DNA from: an uncultured Flavobacteriales bacterium
GTDB lineage: Bacteria > Bacteroidota > Bacteroidia > Flavobacteriales > UBA1820
Length of the DNA stretch: 64,000 nucleotides
Reading direction: 5' to 3'
Assembly: GCA_902478645.1 (NCBI GenBank)
Contig: CABSLV010000006.1
Span: forward strand, 1 to 64,000
This document shows positions 51,896-60,080 of the stretch, one piece after another. The notes under the pieces were generated by a model, which saw only the letters and a list, made by a program, of their open reading frames with translations, had not been told where the DNA came from and ran no database searches. Made by a program: the position numbers and the translations under genes. Every line of letters starts with the position of its first letter. Position 1 is the first letter of the stretch.

Positions 51896-54025
51896 ATGCG
51901 TATCCTGTCCTTGATCGTCTGGATGTGTCTGGGGGGGGTATTGCCGCTCGGTGCCCAGACTTTCAACCAATACGGCAACCGTACGGACAGTTATGACAGC
52001 AGCGATCCTTTCAACCGCGACCAGGTGTATCCCGGCGGGATGGACTCGCTCAATATTTTCGGCGAACGCATCCTTTCGCCCCGCGAACAGGCCCGGCAGG
52101 ATTCCGCAGCCCGCGCTGCCCAGCGATCTACCCGCGACCGCCAGATCTATACCAACCGCTACAAGGATTCCATCCAGGTTTACAAGATCATCGACCTCTA
52201 CGGCGATACCACGCTGGTAGATACCACGCTCAATATCGGCAAATACTACAAGCTGAACCCTACCCGGCGGGATGAGTACGGCTACATGCCTTTCCCGAAC
52301 CTGGCCGAAGGGTACACGCCTTTGGTCTATACGGAAAAACCTTCCCTGACCCCCGCGTACGGCATCCGCTCCCGAAGCATGTATTACCGGACCACCGACC
52401 AGGTGAAGTATTACGATGTGCGCACGCCCTGGTCGGAGGTGATGTACCATTCGAACGTCTTTTCCAACATGACCGGGCAGGTACTCGATTTCAATTTCAC
52501 GGCCAATGCGGGCAAGCAGGTCAACTTCTCGTTCGGTTTTCGGGGCAAGCGCACCTTCGGCCTGTACAACTACATCGAATCGCACCACGGGCAACTGGTC
52601 GGTACGTTCAGCTACCATACCAAGTCGTACCGCTATATCGTCCGCTCGCACGTGATGTACCAATACCTCTCGGCCGTAGAGAACGGAGGACTGACCGAGG
52701 AAGGGATCGGGTTTTTCCTCTCGGACGACGAGCAGTTCTCCTACCGGAAGACCATCCCGGTCAATCTGGGCGATTCCGACGGCGAGGTGGCCAACCGCTT
52801 GGGCGGCACGCGCTTTTTCGTCACCCAGTCGTACGATATTTTCAATTCGTCGATCAAAAATCCCAAAGGGTTTCGCGTGAGCCTGCTCAACGAGATAAAG
52901 TACGAACACCTCACCTACAAGTATTACGATCCGGCCTTTGTTTCCCCGTCGGGTTCGGCCGGGCAGAAATCCCTCGCCTACTACGGTTCGGGACTTCTGG
53001 AGGGAGCCGCACGTACCGATAGTTCGTACTACAACACTTTGGACCTGGCGGCCGGCGCCGGGGTGAATTTCCCGCTGGTCAATATCTATGCTCAAGGGAT
53101 GATCCGCTACCAGACGGCCCACTATTCTTTTCCCGGGACGCTGGCTTCGGGGGGAAGCGTACCGGTGTCGGAGATGTCGGGCAATACACTGATGGTCAAT
53201 CTGCTGGGACGTTGGCGGCCGATGAAGTATTTCGGGGCCGATGCGTCGTTGGATTACAGCCTTTCGGGGATGTTCTCTGGAGCGCGTATCCTGCGTGTGT
53301 CGGGTTACGTCCAGCTCAATGCGCAAAACCGACTCGAAGGTTCGTATGCCAATTCGTCGTACTATCCGGCGATGACTACCCGGTTTTACCGCAGTTCGTA
53401 TGCCGACTACAACTGGTACAACGACTTCAAACGCATAGAATCCAACGAGATTGCCATTACCTTGCGCAGCGACAAGGTGTTCGATGCGCGGGTGAGCTTT
53501 ACCGATGTGGGCAATTACGTGTACTACGACTCCCTGCGCACTCCCCGGCAGTACGACGGGAAGGTGAATGTGCTCTCCGTTACCCTTTCGCGCGATCTGC
53601 GTTTGGGATGGTTCGGATGGGACAATACCCTTACCTACCAGCACGTAAGTTCGGGCGCGGAGGTGCTTCCCCTGCCCGAGGTGATCGTCCGTTCGAGCCT
53701 GTACGCTTATTTTCCGCTTTTCCGAAAAGCCATCACGCTGATGCCGGCCGTCACGCTGCGGTATTTTTCCGCTTTCGATGCGCCGATGTACAATCCGCTG
53801 CTCTCCGACTACAACCTTCAGCCGCTCTCCAACCGGCGTCAGATAGGCGATTATCCTTATATCGACCTCTCGCTTTCGGCCAAGGTTCGCCGTACCCGTA
53901 TCTTCCTCAAGGTTGAAAACCTGACTCCCTGGATCATGAAGAGCAAGGATTATTTCGCTTCGCCGTATTATCCCTCGGTGGACCCCGTAGTGCGTTTCGG
54001 CGTGGTGTGGGACTGGTTCAACTGA
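51896..54025 (+). CDS. Putative outer-membrane porin, Porin_10 family
   Basis: The product is about 709 residues. It has a signal peptide (MRILSLIVWMCLGGVLPLGAQ) and an N-terminal periplasmic region. A long beta-barrel follows (YHSNVFSNMTGQVLDFNFTANAGKQVNFSFGFRGKRTFGLYNY) with alternating aromatic strands, ending VRFGVVWDWFN with a terminal aromatic. This matches the Bacteroidetes Porin_10 proteins. The substrate is unknown. The open frame begins at 51806, but TATTTTTG at 51860-51867 looks like a -7 box, so 51872 or 51896 is the likely start. Confidence 0.9.
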   Translation: MRILSLIVWMCLGGVLPLGAQTFNQYGNRTDSYDSSDPFNRDQVYPGGMDSLNIFGERILSPREQARQDSAARAAQRSTRDRQIYTNRYKDSIQVYKIIDLYGDTTLVDTTLNIGKYYKLNPTRRDEYGYMPFPNLAEGYTPLVYTEKPSLTPAYGIRSRSMYYRTTDQVKYYDVRTPWSEVMYHSNVFSNMTGQVLDFNFTANAGKQVNFSFGFRGKRTFGLYNYIESHHGQLVGTFSYHTKSYRYIVRSHVMYQYLSAVENGGLTEEGIGFFLSDDEQFSYRKTIPVNLGDSDGEVANRLGGTRFFVTQSYDIFNSSIKNPKGFRVSLLNEIKYEHLTYKYYDPAFVSPSGSAGQKSLAYYGSGLLEGAARTDSSYYNTLDLAAGAGVNFPLVNIYAQGMIRYQTAHYSFPGTLASGGSVPVSEMSGNTLMVNLLGRWRPMKYFGADASLDYSLSGMFSGARILRVSGYVQLNAQNRLEGSYANSSYYPAMTTRFYRSSYADYNWYNDFKRIESNEIAITLRSDKVFDARVSFTDVGNYVYYDSLRTPRQYDGKVNVLSVTLSRDLRLGWFGWDNTLTYQHVSSGAEVLPLPEVIVRSSLYAYFPLFRKAITLMPAVTLRYFSAFDAPMYNPLLSDYNLQPLSNRRQIGDYPYIDLSLSAKVRRTRIFLKVENLTPWIMKSKDYFASPYYPSVDPVVRFGVVWDWFN

Positions 54026-54097
54026 CCGTTCCGGGGGGTATTTTCACCTTGCCGGGTTTTTATGGGAAAAGGCGCAAGTGGAAAAATCCGATGTATT

Positions 54098-54129
54098 TTT
54101 GCTTGGGAAAAAATATTGACGTATCTTTG
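54098..54129 (+). promoter_or_regulatory. Promoter of tRNA-Pro
   Basis: TTTG (54098-54101), 20 bp, then TATCTTTG (54122-54129) end 10 bp before the tRNA. Confidence 0.8.
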
Positions 54130-54139
54130 CCTCCGCATT

Positions 54140-54213
<74 letters not shown>

Positions 54214-54227
54214 CGAGTGCAAACGGA

Positions 54228-54258
54228 GGAGCCGGAAATATTTTCCGGCTCCTTTTTT
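54228..54258 (+). terminator. Terminator of tRNA-Pro
   Basis: A perfect 11-bp stem (54228-54238 with 54242-54252) with a 3-nt loop is followed by T6. Confidence 0.92.
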
Positions 54259-54311
54259 CGTTTTTGGCCGATGTGCCGTAATTTTGGCTTTCTCGCAGCA
54301 AGACGATACCG

Positions 54312-55160
54312 ATGGGCAAAAAAGAAGATCTGATCGAGGCTTTTTACAGAGGGTATGACCGGGTGAATGCTTACCTGGAAGTCCGTTTGGATCGTCTGCT
54401 CGATTTTGTGGACCGGCACCGTTATCCGCTGGTGGTTACCTTTTCCGTGCATCTGTTGCTGGTGATCCTGGTAGTCAATCTGGCATTCAAGTATTACGAC
54501 ATCTCCGATGCCCGGATCATAGCCGTGTCGATGGAGCAGCTCGAACAGATCGAACGAGAACTGGAAGACAAGCCCGGTTCCGATCGGGTATCGATCGATG
54601 CCCGCCTGACCCACTCGCCGCAGTCGATGAGCGGATTTACCAACCAGGCGGCTGCCGACCTGGGAGAAGACATCGATATTTCCAACATGCGGCACAATTT
54701 TACCACCCTCGAGGAAGCCCGTGCCGTAACCCACCAGACCAACGAATACGGGCAGGAAGTCCGGGTGGACCTTTTCAGCGAACAGGTCAAAAACCGGGAG
54801 GTGGACCTGGATCAGTACCAGCGGATAGATAGCAACGCAGCCAAAAGCGCCGTACAGGCTCCGTATGTGGGCAAGAGCAACATATCTTACCGTTTCGAGG
54901 GAGGGGTGTCCCGCTACAACATCGAACCGATCCCGGTGCCCATCTATACCGTCTATGTGGGCGGTCTGGTCGTGGTGGACATCCAGGTGAACCGGGCAGG
55001 GAAAGTGGTCTCTGCCCAGGTGAATCGCGAGCGGACCACTTGTCCGAATGAAGATGCCTACCAGAAAGCCGTTACGTATGCCCGTCGCGCCCGATTCAAT
55101 GTGGAACAGGCGGCTCCGGAGTTGCAACGCGGCTCGATCGCTTACGAATTTCAGCAGTAG
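54312..55160 (+). CDS. TonB-like energy-transducing protein
   Basis: The product is 282 residues. A cytoplasmic N-terminus is followed by one membrane segment (about 40-60, YPLVVTFSVHLLLVILVVNLAF) and a charged linker. The C-terminal part looks like a TonB domain: GGLVVVDIQVNRAGKVVSAQV...QKAVTYARRARFNVEQ...GSIAYEF. The linker lacks the usual Pro/Lys repeat and contains a conserved-looking acidic segment, so it is an unusual TonB. No exbB/exbD genes are adjacent. Confidence 0.82.
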   Translation: MGKKEDLIEAFYRGYDRVNAYLEVRLDRLLDFVDRHRYPLVVTFSVHLLLVILVVNLAFKYYDISDARIIAVSMEQLEQIERELEDKPGSDRVSIDARLTHSPQSMSGFTNQAAADLGEDIDISNMRHNFTTLEEARAVTHQTNEYGQEVRVDLFSEQVKNREVDLDQYQRIDSNAAKSAVQAPYVGKSNISYRFEGGVSRYNIEPIPVPIYTVYVGGLVVVDIQVNRAGKVVSAQVNRERTTCPNEDAYQKAVTYARRARFNVEQAAPELQRGSIAYEFQQ

Positions 55161-55308
55161 TTTTCATTTGCGTCTTTTCCTTGAAGGGAGAGGGAACGCG
55201 GCTTTTCGGCGCAATTCCTTTCGTGGTCGCATGTTTTTTTGCCCAGGCTAGATAGCAGTGTGGTTTCCCTCGGAAAGGATCTTGGGGCCGGATTTATTCG
55301 GCCAATGC

Positions 55309-55354
55309 GCGCAAAAAAAGCGCCGTCCCGAAAGGGACGGCGCTTTTTTTGCGC
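55309..55354 (-). terminator. Terminator of mdh
   Basis: A perfect 21-bp stem (55309-55329 with 55334-55354) with a GAAA/TTTC tetraloop contains A7/T7 within the stem. It lies 15 bp after the mdh stop on the minus strand. Confidence 0.92.
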
Positions 55355-55369
55355 AGAGAAATATCTCTA

Positions 55370-56305
55370 TTAGAACAATTTCATGTCGTCCAGTGCTTTG
55401 AGCACCTTGCGTACGGCTTCGGCCGAGGTATAGAGATCGGCTTTCTCCTTTTCGTCCAGGTTGAGCTCGACCACTTTCTCGATACCGTTGCGACCCAGAA
55501 CGGCCGGAACACCGAGGTAGAGGTCTTTCAGGCCATATTCGCCGGTGAGCCATGCGCATACCGGAACGATCTTCTTCTGATCCAACAGGATGGCTTCTAC
55601 CATCGAGGCAGCAGCAGCACCCGGAGCATACCATGCGGAGGTACCCAGCAGTTTGACCAGTTCGCCACCGCCCACTTTGGCGCGCTCGATGATCTCGTGC
55701 AGACGCTCTTCCTTCACGAAGTGAGTTACAGGGATGCCCTGTACCGTGGTGTATTTGGGCAGGGGAACCATCGTGTCGCCGTGGCCGCCCAGCAGCAGAG
55801 CCTGGATGTCCAGCGGAGAGCAGCCGATCTCGTCGGCCAGGAAAGCGCGGTAACGTGCCGTGTCCAGTACGCCGGCCATACCCATAACGCGGTTGGAAGG
55901 CAGTTTGGCAGCCAGATATGCGCAGTAGGTCATTACGTCCAGCGGGTTGGATACGATGATGATCTTCGCATCGGGCGAGTGTTTTACTACCTGCTCGGTA
56001 ACGGATTTTACGATTCCGGCATTGATCCCGATCAAGTCGTCACGGCTCATGCCCGGTTTGCGGGGAACGCCCGAGGTGATCACTACGACGTCCGAACCGG
56101 CGGTTTTGGAGTAGTCGTTGGTCGAACCCGTCAGACGGGTGTTGAATCCGCGGATGGGGGCTGTTTGCCAAATGTCGAGTGCTTTTCCCTCGGCAACACC
56201 TTCCTTGACGTCCAGCAGGACGATCTCATCGATGAAATTGCGGCAGGCCAATACATCGGCGCATGTAGCACCTACGTTTCCTGCTCCTACTACGGTTACT
56301 TTCAT
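55370..56305 (-). CDS. mdh: Malate dehydrogenase
   Basis: The product is 311 residues of the LDH-like MDH group. It has the NAD motif VTVVGAGNVGATCADVLA, the substrate/catalytic segment LPSNRVMGMAGVLDTARYR and the catalytic His in LLLGGHGDTMVPLP. It interconverts malate and oxaloacetate in the reductive branch used for succinate and propionate fermentation. I chose 56305 (MKVTVVGAGN) as start. The open frame to 56455 carries a Lys/Pro-rich non-homologous stretch, and a TAACTTTG box lies upstream at 56457-56464. Confidence 0.96.
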   Translation of the reverse strand: MKVTVVGAGNVGATCADVLACRNFIDEIVLLDVKEGVAEGKALDIWQTAPIRGFNTRLTGSTNDYSKTAGSDVVVITSGVPRKPGMSRDDLIGINAGIVKSVTEQVVKHSPDAKIIIVSNPLDVMTYCAYLAAKLPSNRVMGMAGVLDTARYRAFLADEIGCSPLDIQALLLGGHGDTMVPLPKYTTVQGIPVTHFVKEERLHEIIERAKVGGGELVKLLGTSAWYAPGAAAASMVEAILLDQKKIVPVCAWLTGEYGLKDLYLGVPAVLGRNGIEKVVELNLDEKEKADLYTSAEAVRKVLKALDDMKLF

Positions 56306-56589
56306 GGTAAATATGTTTTTATGTTGTCTGTTCTTTTTCCTTTTGCAGACGGCCTTGTCAGGCGGCCGTGCATGGATGTTTTCTTTTCCCGGTCTTTTTC
56401 CGATGGCCTTCGGCGGGTTTCCGTAAGGCGGCGGACCGGGATCATGAGAAGACATACAAAGTTAATTAATGGCGGTGGATTATTAAAGCGAACGTCTCGT
56501 AAAAATCTCTTAAAACCGAAAGTTCCTTCCAAGCGAAAAACTCGCCGGGAAGGAACCGGAAAATAAGGGGAAAAATGATTGTGAAGTCT

Positions 56590-57222
56590 TCAGTGTCGGG
56601 AAAGGAACTCGGCCACTCCTTCATGCGAAGGATCGAGTGCCTGTTGGCCTTTTTTCCAGTTGGCCGGGCAGACCTCGCCGTGTTCGCGTACGAACTGCAT
56701 GGCATCCACCACGCGCAAGGCTTCGTCCACCGAACGCCCGATCGGCAGGTCGTTGATCAGTTCGTGGCGTACGATGCCGTCTTTGTCGATCAGGAACAGA
56801 CCCCGGTAGGCTACCATCGAGGGATGGGTGGCTTGCAGGTATCCCTGGGCATCGTATTGGTATTCACCGGTCAGTACGCCGAAGGCCGCTGCGATGGTTT
56901 TGTTCTTGTCGGCAACGATGGGATAGGTAACCCCTCGGATACCTCCTTGCTCTCGGGGGGTCTGCAGCCAAGCCCAGTGGCTCTGTTCGGTGTCGGTCGA
57001 GGCGGCGACGACTTGCACTCCGCGCGCTTCGAATTCGGCGAGTTTTTCCTGGAAAGCGAAGAGTTCCGTGGGGCATACAAAAGTGAAGTCCATCGGGTAA
57101 AAGAAGAACAGGACGTCTTTTTTGTCCAGGAATTGCTCCAGGGAATATCCGTTTACGATTTCATGGCCGTTTACTACGGCAGACTGTTCGAATCGGGGGG
57201 CTTTTTTTCCTACCAGTGACAT
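56590..57222 (-). CDS. Typical 2-Cys peroxiredoxin (AhpC/PrxA type)
   Basis: The product is 210 residues. The peroxidatic Cys50 is in FYPMDFTFVCPTE and the resolving Cys is in GEVCPANWKKG near 186. These are the two conserved motifs of typical 2-Cys enzymes. The C-terminal extension (QALDPSHEGVAEFLSRH) is longer than in E. coli AhpC and resembles the robust/sensitive eukaryote-like type. No AhpF-type reductase gene is adjacent. The second peroxiredoxin of the window is at 49100. A candidate -7 box TATTTTTG (minus, 57269-57276) precedes it. Confidence 0.94.
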   Translation of the reverse strand: MSLVGKKAPRFEQSAVVNGHEIVNGYSLEQFLDKKDVLFFFYPMDFTFVCPTELFAFQEKLAEFEARGVQVVAASTDTEQSHWAWLQTPREQGGIRGVTYPIVADKNKTIAAAFGVLTGEYQYDAQGYLQATHPSMVAYRGLFLIDKDGIVRHELINDLPIGRSVDEALRVVDAMQFVREHGEVCPANWKKGQQALDPSHEGVAEFLSRH

Positions 57223-57431
57223 GATATGTTTAAGTTTTTAGGTTGGGTATTTCGTTTTGGTTCCGAAGCAAAAATACGCTATGGGCGTGGGTTTGATCCC
57301 TGGAGGCGATAGGATCTTTTTATGACGGGATAGATACTTCTTATTCGTCGGGGCATCGTTTCGCGGTTCGGTGGCAAAACGCTACCTTTGCGCCGCAAAT
57401 TCGCCGGAGGGCGAGCAAGATACATTCGGAT

Positions 57432-58355
57432 ATGGGCAGAAGATGCAAGAATTGTGGTGAGGAACTGCGGGGGAAGTATTGCTACCGCTGCGGGCAAAAG
57501 GCCTCGACAGGGAGATTGACGATGCGGTATTTTTCCCACGAGTTGGCTTACAGTTTTACTCATGCCGACCGGCGGGGTATTTTCTTTACGATCAAGGCAC
57601 TTTTTACCCGACCGGGGCACATGTTGCGGGAGTACATCCTGGGGCGTCGGGCAAATTATTTCCGCCCTTTCCCGCTGTTGATCATCCTGGCTACCTTGTT
57701 CGGAATTACGGCGCATTTGGTGGAAAAGAAATGGGAATTGGCCTCCGGGATATCGATGGAGAGGGTGGAACCGGCCGGACAGGAAGAGGGTATGGAGGAG
57801 TTGTTAGAGGATATTTCCACCGGGTACAGCGATGCTGTAAGGGAGAGTGTAGGAGATACGTTGCAGGTTTCCCAGACGGATTCTCGAACAGTTCGGGAAT
57901 GGTTTGATGAAAGCTCTTTGGGCTGGAATGTACTCAAGGATGTGGGGGGATGGTTTTGGGCGCATCAGGAGATATTTTCCGTGCTGTTGCTTTTGCCGTT
58001 TTTTGCCTTTGCGATGAAGCGGGCTTTTCGCCATGTGGGGGTTACGCGTTACAACTATGCGGAGTGTCTCTACGTGTCGGCGTATATGTTTTGTCAGCGG
58101 TTTGTAGTGTTGCTGGTGTTGCTCCCGATGGATTTTGTGTGGAAAGACAGCACGTGGGGTTGGACTTCGTTGGTATTTTTTGCTCTGTCGGTTTGGACAT
58201 TCAAGCAGTTTTTCGGGATCTCGGTGCGCCGTTCGTTCTGGCGGACTTTGTGGCTGGGGGTGATCCTGTGCGTGAGTCTGGTGGGTTTTGTGTTGCTCGT
58301 ATCAGCGGTGGTGGTGTTGACGGTGCTGTTGATTACGGGGGATATCTGGAAGTAA
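57432..58355 (+). CDS. DUF3667 membrane protein with N-terminal zinc ribbon
   Basis: The product is 307 residues. It starts with a four-Cys zinc ribbon (CKNCGEELRGKYCYRCGQK) followed by RYFSHELAYSFTHADRRGIFFTIKALFTRPGHMLREYILGRRANYFRPFPLLIILA, the DUF3667 core. Four to five membrane segments follow towards the C-terminus, some split by an acidic loop (about 118-165). The function is unknown across the family. TACCTTTG at 57383-57390 is a likely -7 element. Confidence 0.88.
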   Translation: MGRRCKNCGEELRGKYCYRCGQKASTGRLTMRYFSHELAYSFTHADRRGIFFTIKALFTRPGHMLREYILGRRANYFRPFPLLIILATLFGITAHLVEKKWELASGISMERVEPAGQEEGMEELLEDISTGYSDAVRESVGDTLQVSQTDSRTVREWFDESSLGWNVLKDVGGWFWAHQEIFSVLLLLPFFAFAMKRAFRHVGVTRYNYAECLYVSAYMFCQRFVVLLVLLPMDFVWKDSTWGWTSLVFFALSVWTFKQFFGISVRRSFWRTLWLGVILCVSLVGFVLLVSAVVVLTVLLITGDIWK

Positions 58356-58358
58356 AAA

Positions 58359-58385
58359 CAGCGCCCCGGGATTCCCGGGGCGCTG
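58359..58385 (-). terminator. Terminator of the CBM48-like gene
   Basis: A perfect 12-bp GC-rich stem (58359-58370 with 58374-58385) with a 3-nt loop is followed on the minus strand by T5. It has no T-tract on the plus strand, so it mainly serves the minus gene although it lies between convergent genes. Confidence 0.85.
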
Positions 58386-58407
58386 AAAAAGAGGAGTTGA
58401 GGTGAGT

Positions 58408-58710
58408 TTATAATTCGATCAGCGAATTGTCGCTGCCGAAGACATTCGACGGATAAGCATCGGCAGCATCGTCGTTGATCCAATACTGTCCGTCGATGTT
58501 GTACTTGAACTGGTATTTTCCCAGGGGAAGCGTAAGGGATACGGAATAGTCTCCAGCTTTGTTTTTCTTCAAGCGCAGGGATTTTTCCTCCCATTGGTTG
58601 AAGTCGCCGCAGAGATACACGACGGATTTTTCCGGAACATTGGCCGCTGCAACGGTAAATGTGACCTTGCATTCCGGTTTGGTTTTCAGGTAGGCCTTTT
58701 TGATGCTCAT
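58408..58710 (-). CDS. Isoamylase N-terminal/CBM48-like glycogen-binding domain protein
   Basis: The 100-residue single-domain protein (VTFTVAAANVPEKSVVYLCGDFNQWEEKSLRLKKNKAGDYSVSLTLPLGKYQFKYNIDGQYWIND) has the CBM48/AMPK-beta pattern, with the GDFNxW and YQFKYxIDG motifs. It probably binds glycogen or another alpha-glucan. No catalytic domain is attached. The start is at 58710. TATCTTTG (minus, 58753-58760) is a candidate -7 box and rules out 58755. Confidence 0.88.
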   Translation of the reverse strand: MSIKKAYLKTKPECKVTFTVAAANVPEKSVVYLCGDFNQWEEKSLRLKKNKAGDYSVSLTLPLGKYQFKYNIDGQYWINDDAADAYPSNVFGSDNSLIEL

Positions 58711-58849
58711 TCTTATTTTGAGGTTTGGTTTGACTTTCAAGATAAAAGTACGCAAAGATAGTCTTTCCTGGTCAATATTTATGAATAATTAACATCACAG
58801 GGAGGCTTTTTGCATATCGTTAAAGCATTCAGTATCACTCGGTGGGATT

Positions 58850-58884
58850 TTTGTTGCGGTTTCGGAAAAACCCTTGTACATTTG
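58850..58884 (+). promoter_or_regulatory. Promoter of tRNA-Ser
   Basis: TTTG (58850-58853) and TACATTTG (58877-58884) are separated by 23 bp and end 25 bp before the tRNA. Confidence 0.6.
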
Positions 58885-58909
58885 CGGGCGGATAAGCCGT
58901 TATCTTTCC

Positions 58910-58994
58910 GGAGAGATGGCAGAGTGGTCGATTGCGGCGGTCTTGAAAACCGTTGAGGGTCACACCTCCGGGGGTTCGAATCCCTCTCTCTCCG
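58910..58994 (+). tRNA. tRNA-Ser(UGA)
   Basis: The 85-nt tRNA has a long variable arm, acceptor GGAGAGA/TCTCTCC, anticodon loop CTTGAAA with anticodon TGA at 58944-58946, and T-loop TTCGAAT. CCA is not encoded. It reads UCN codons, mainly UCA and UCG. Its terminator overlaps the 3' coding end of the opposing AraC gene. Confidence 0.96.
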
Positions 58995-59003
58995 CCGATC
59001 TTT

Positions 59004-59951
59004 TTATCTCCGGCCGAGCATTTTGCTCGGCCGGAGATTTTTTTTAGATGCAGAGGAAGGGTAGATTGTCCGAGAAGAAACGGGGAGCGGATTCCCCCGC
59101 TGCCGAAAAGCCAAGGGAGAGAAACCGGTCTTTTTCTTGAAGAATTTGCCGAAAGCCGACTGGTCGGAAAATCCGTAGCGGTCGGCGATCTCTTTTACAT
59201 CCGTGTCCGTGCTTTCCAGCCATTTTCTGGCATCGGCACAGATGAGTTCGGACAGCAGGAAATGAGCCGTATGTCCTGTTGTTTTCTTGACGATGCGCGA
59301 GAGATAAGTGGTGGATACATGGAGCCGATCCGCATAGAAGGCGAGATCGCGGTGCGATTTGTAATGCTCGATCGAGAGTTTCTTGAAGAGGCGGAATATT
59401 TCGTTCGACCGTTTGAGGTAGGTGGCGGGCAAGTCGTTGTGGCGGGCGACGACATCGGAGAGCTGCAGCAGGAAAAGACTGCACAGGTGGCGGACAATCC
59501 CCGTATGATATGCGCCGGAGAAGTCCTCGTAACGGTCGAATAGCGGGAATATGCGCCGGAGGGATTCATAGTCCTGCCGGTCGAGTCGGATGGGGGAGAA
59601 ATCGTGCGTGTGGAGGTACTTGGTGTACTGGTTGTAAAATGTCCCTCCGTCAGTCAGCTGGTCGAAATAGTCGGGGAAGATGCAGAGACCCGAGAACTGG
59701 AAATGTGCGGACATTCCTTCGAGGTTTTCTGTCATGCCGGGTGTAAGGAGGATGAGGTCTTTCGTGTGCAGGGGATGTTCTCCGTGGGCATCTGTGAGCA
59801 GGGCGGTTCCGCGGGTGATCAGCAGGAAGAAGAAGCCCCGTTCCAGGACAAGGCGGGGGAATCCTTTCAGATGTTTCTCCTGAAAGCAGGTGTAAGTGTC
59901 CCGTTCCTGTCCGTTCTGTCGGGCGAGGGCTTTGCGCAGGGATATTTCCAT
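59004..59951 (-). CDS. AraC-family transcriptional regulator
   Basis: The product is 315 residues. An N-terminal cupin-like sensor region (about 1-160) is followed by a C-terminal double helix-turn-helix (about 200-300), with FYADRLHVSTTYLSRIVKKTTG and VKEIADRYGFSDQSAFGKFFKKKTGFSPLAFRQ. The ligand is unknown. It is divergent from the membrane/kinase fusion gene at 60081 and may regulate it. The start at 59951 follows TACCTTTG (minus, 59972-59979). The last 13 or so codons lie within the tRNA-Ser terminator. Confidence 0.92.
   Translation of the reverse strand: MEISLRKALARQNGQERDTYTCFQEKHLKGFPRLVLERGFFFLLITRGTALLTDAHGEHPLHTKDLILLTPGMTENLEGMSAHFQFSGLCIFPDYFDQLTDGGTFYNQYTKYLHTHDFSPIRLDRQDYESLRRIFPLFDRYEDFSGAYHTGIVRHLCSLFLLQLSDVVARHNDLPATYLKRSNEIFRLFKKLSIEHYKSHRDLAFYADRLHVSTTYLSRIVKKTTGHTAHFLLSELICADARKWLESTDTDVKEIADRYGFSDQSAFGKFFKKKTGFSPLAFRQRGNPLPVSSRTIYPSSASKKNLRPSKMLGRR
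59007..59045 (+). terminator. tRNA-Ser terminator inside the 3' end of the AraC gene
   Basis: A perfect 14-bp stem (59007-59020 with 59024-59037) and T8 (59038-59045) form a strong plus-strand terminator 12 bp after the tRNA. The same bases encode the last residues of the AraC protein on the minus strand (LRPSKMLGRR). Confidence 0.9.
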
Positions 59952-60080
59952 TTTTGGTCGAAGGTTTGCTGCAAAGGTAGGTTTTGTTTCGTTTCGGACC
60001 AATACCGGTCGCTTTTGTACAAATGGAAAACGGTGGGATATCCCGACCTTCGGGCTTTCTTATCAAGAGAGGGTATCGAT

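Noticed and set aside
50678..53644. A 988-residue minus-strand frame over the serine hydrolase and porin
   Set aside because: It crosses two genes with clear motifs and a promoter, has no homology that I can recognise, and looks like an antisense shadow.
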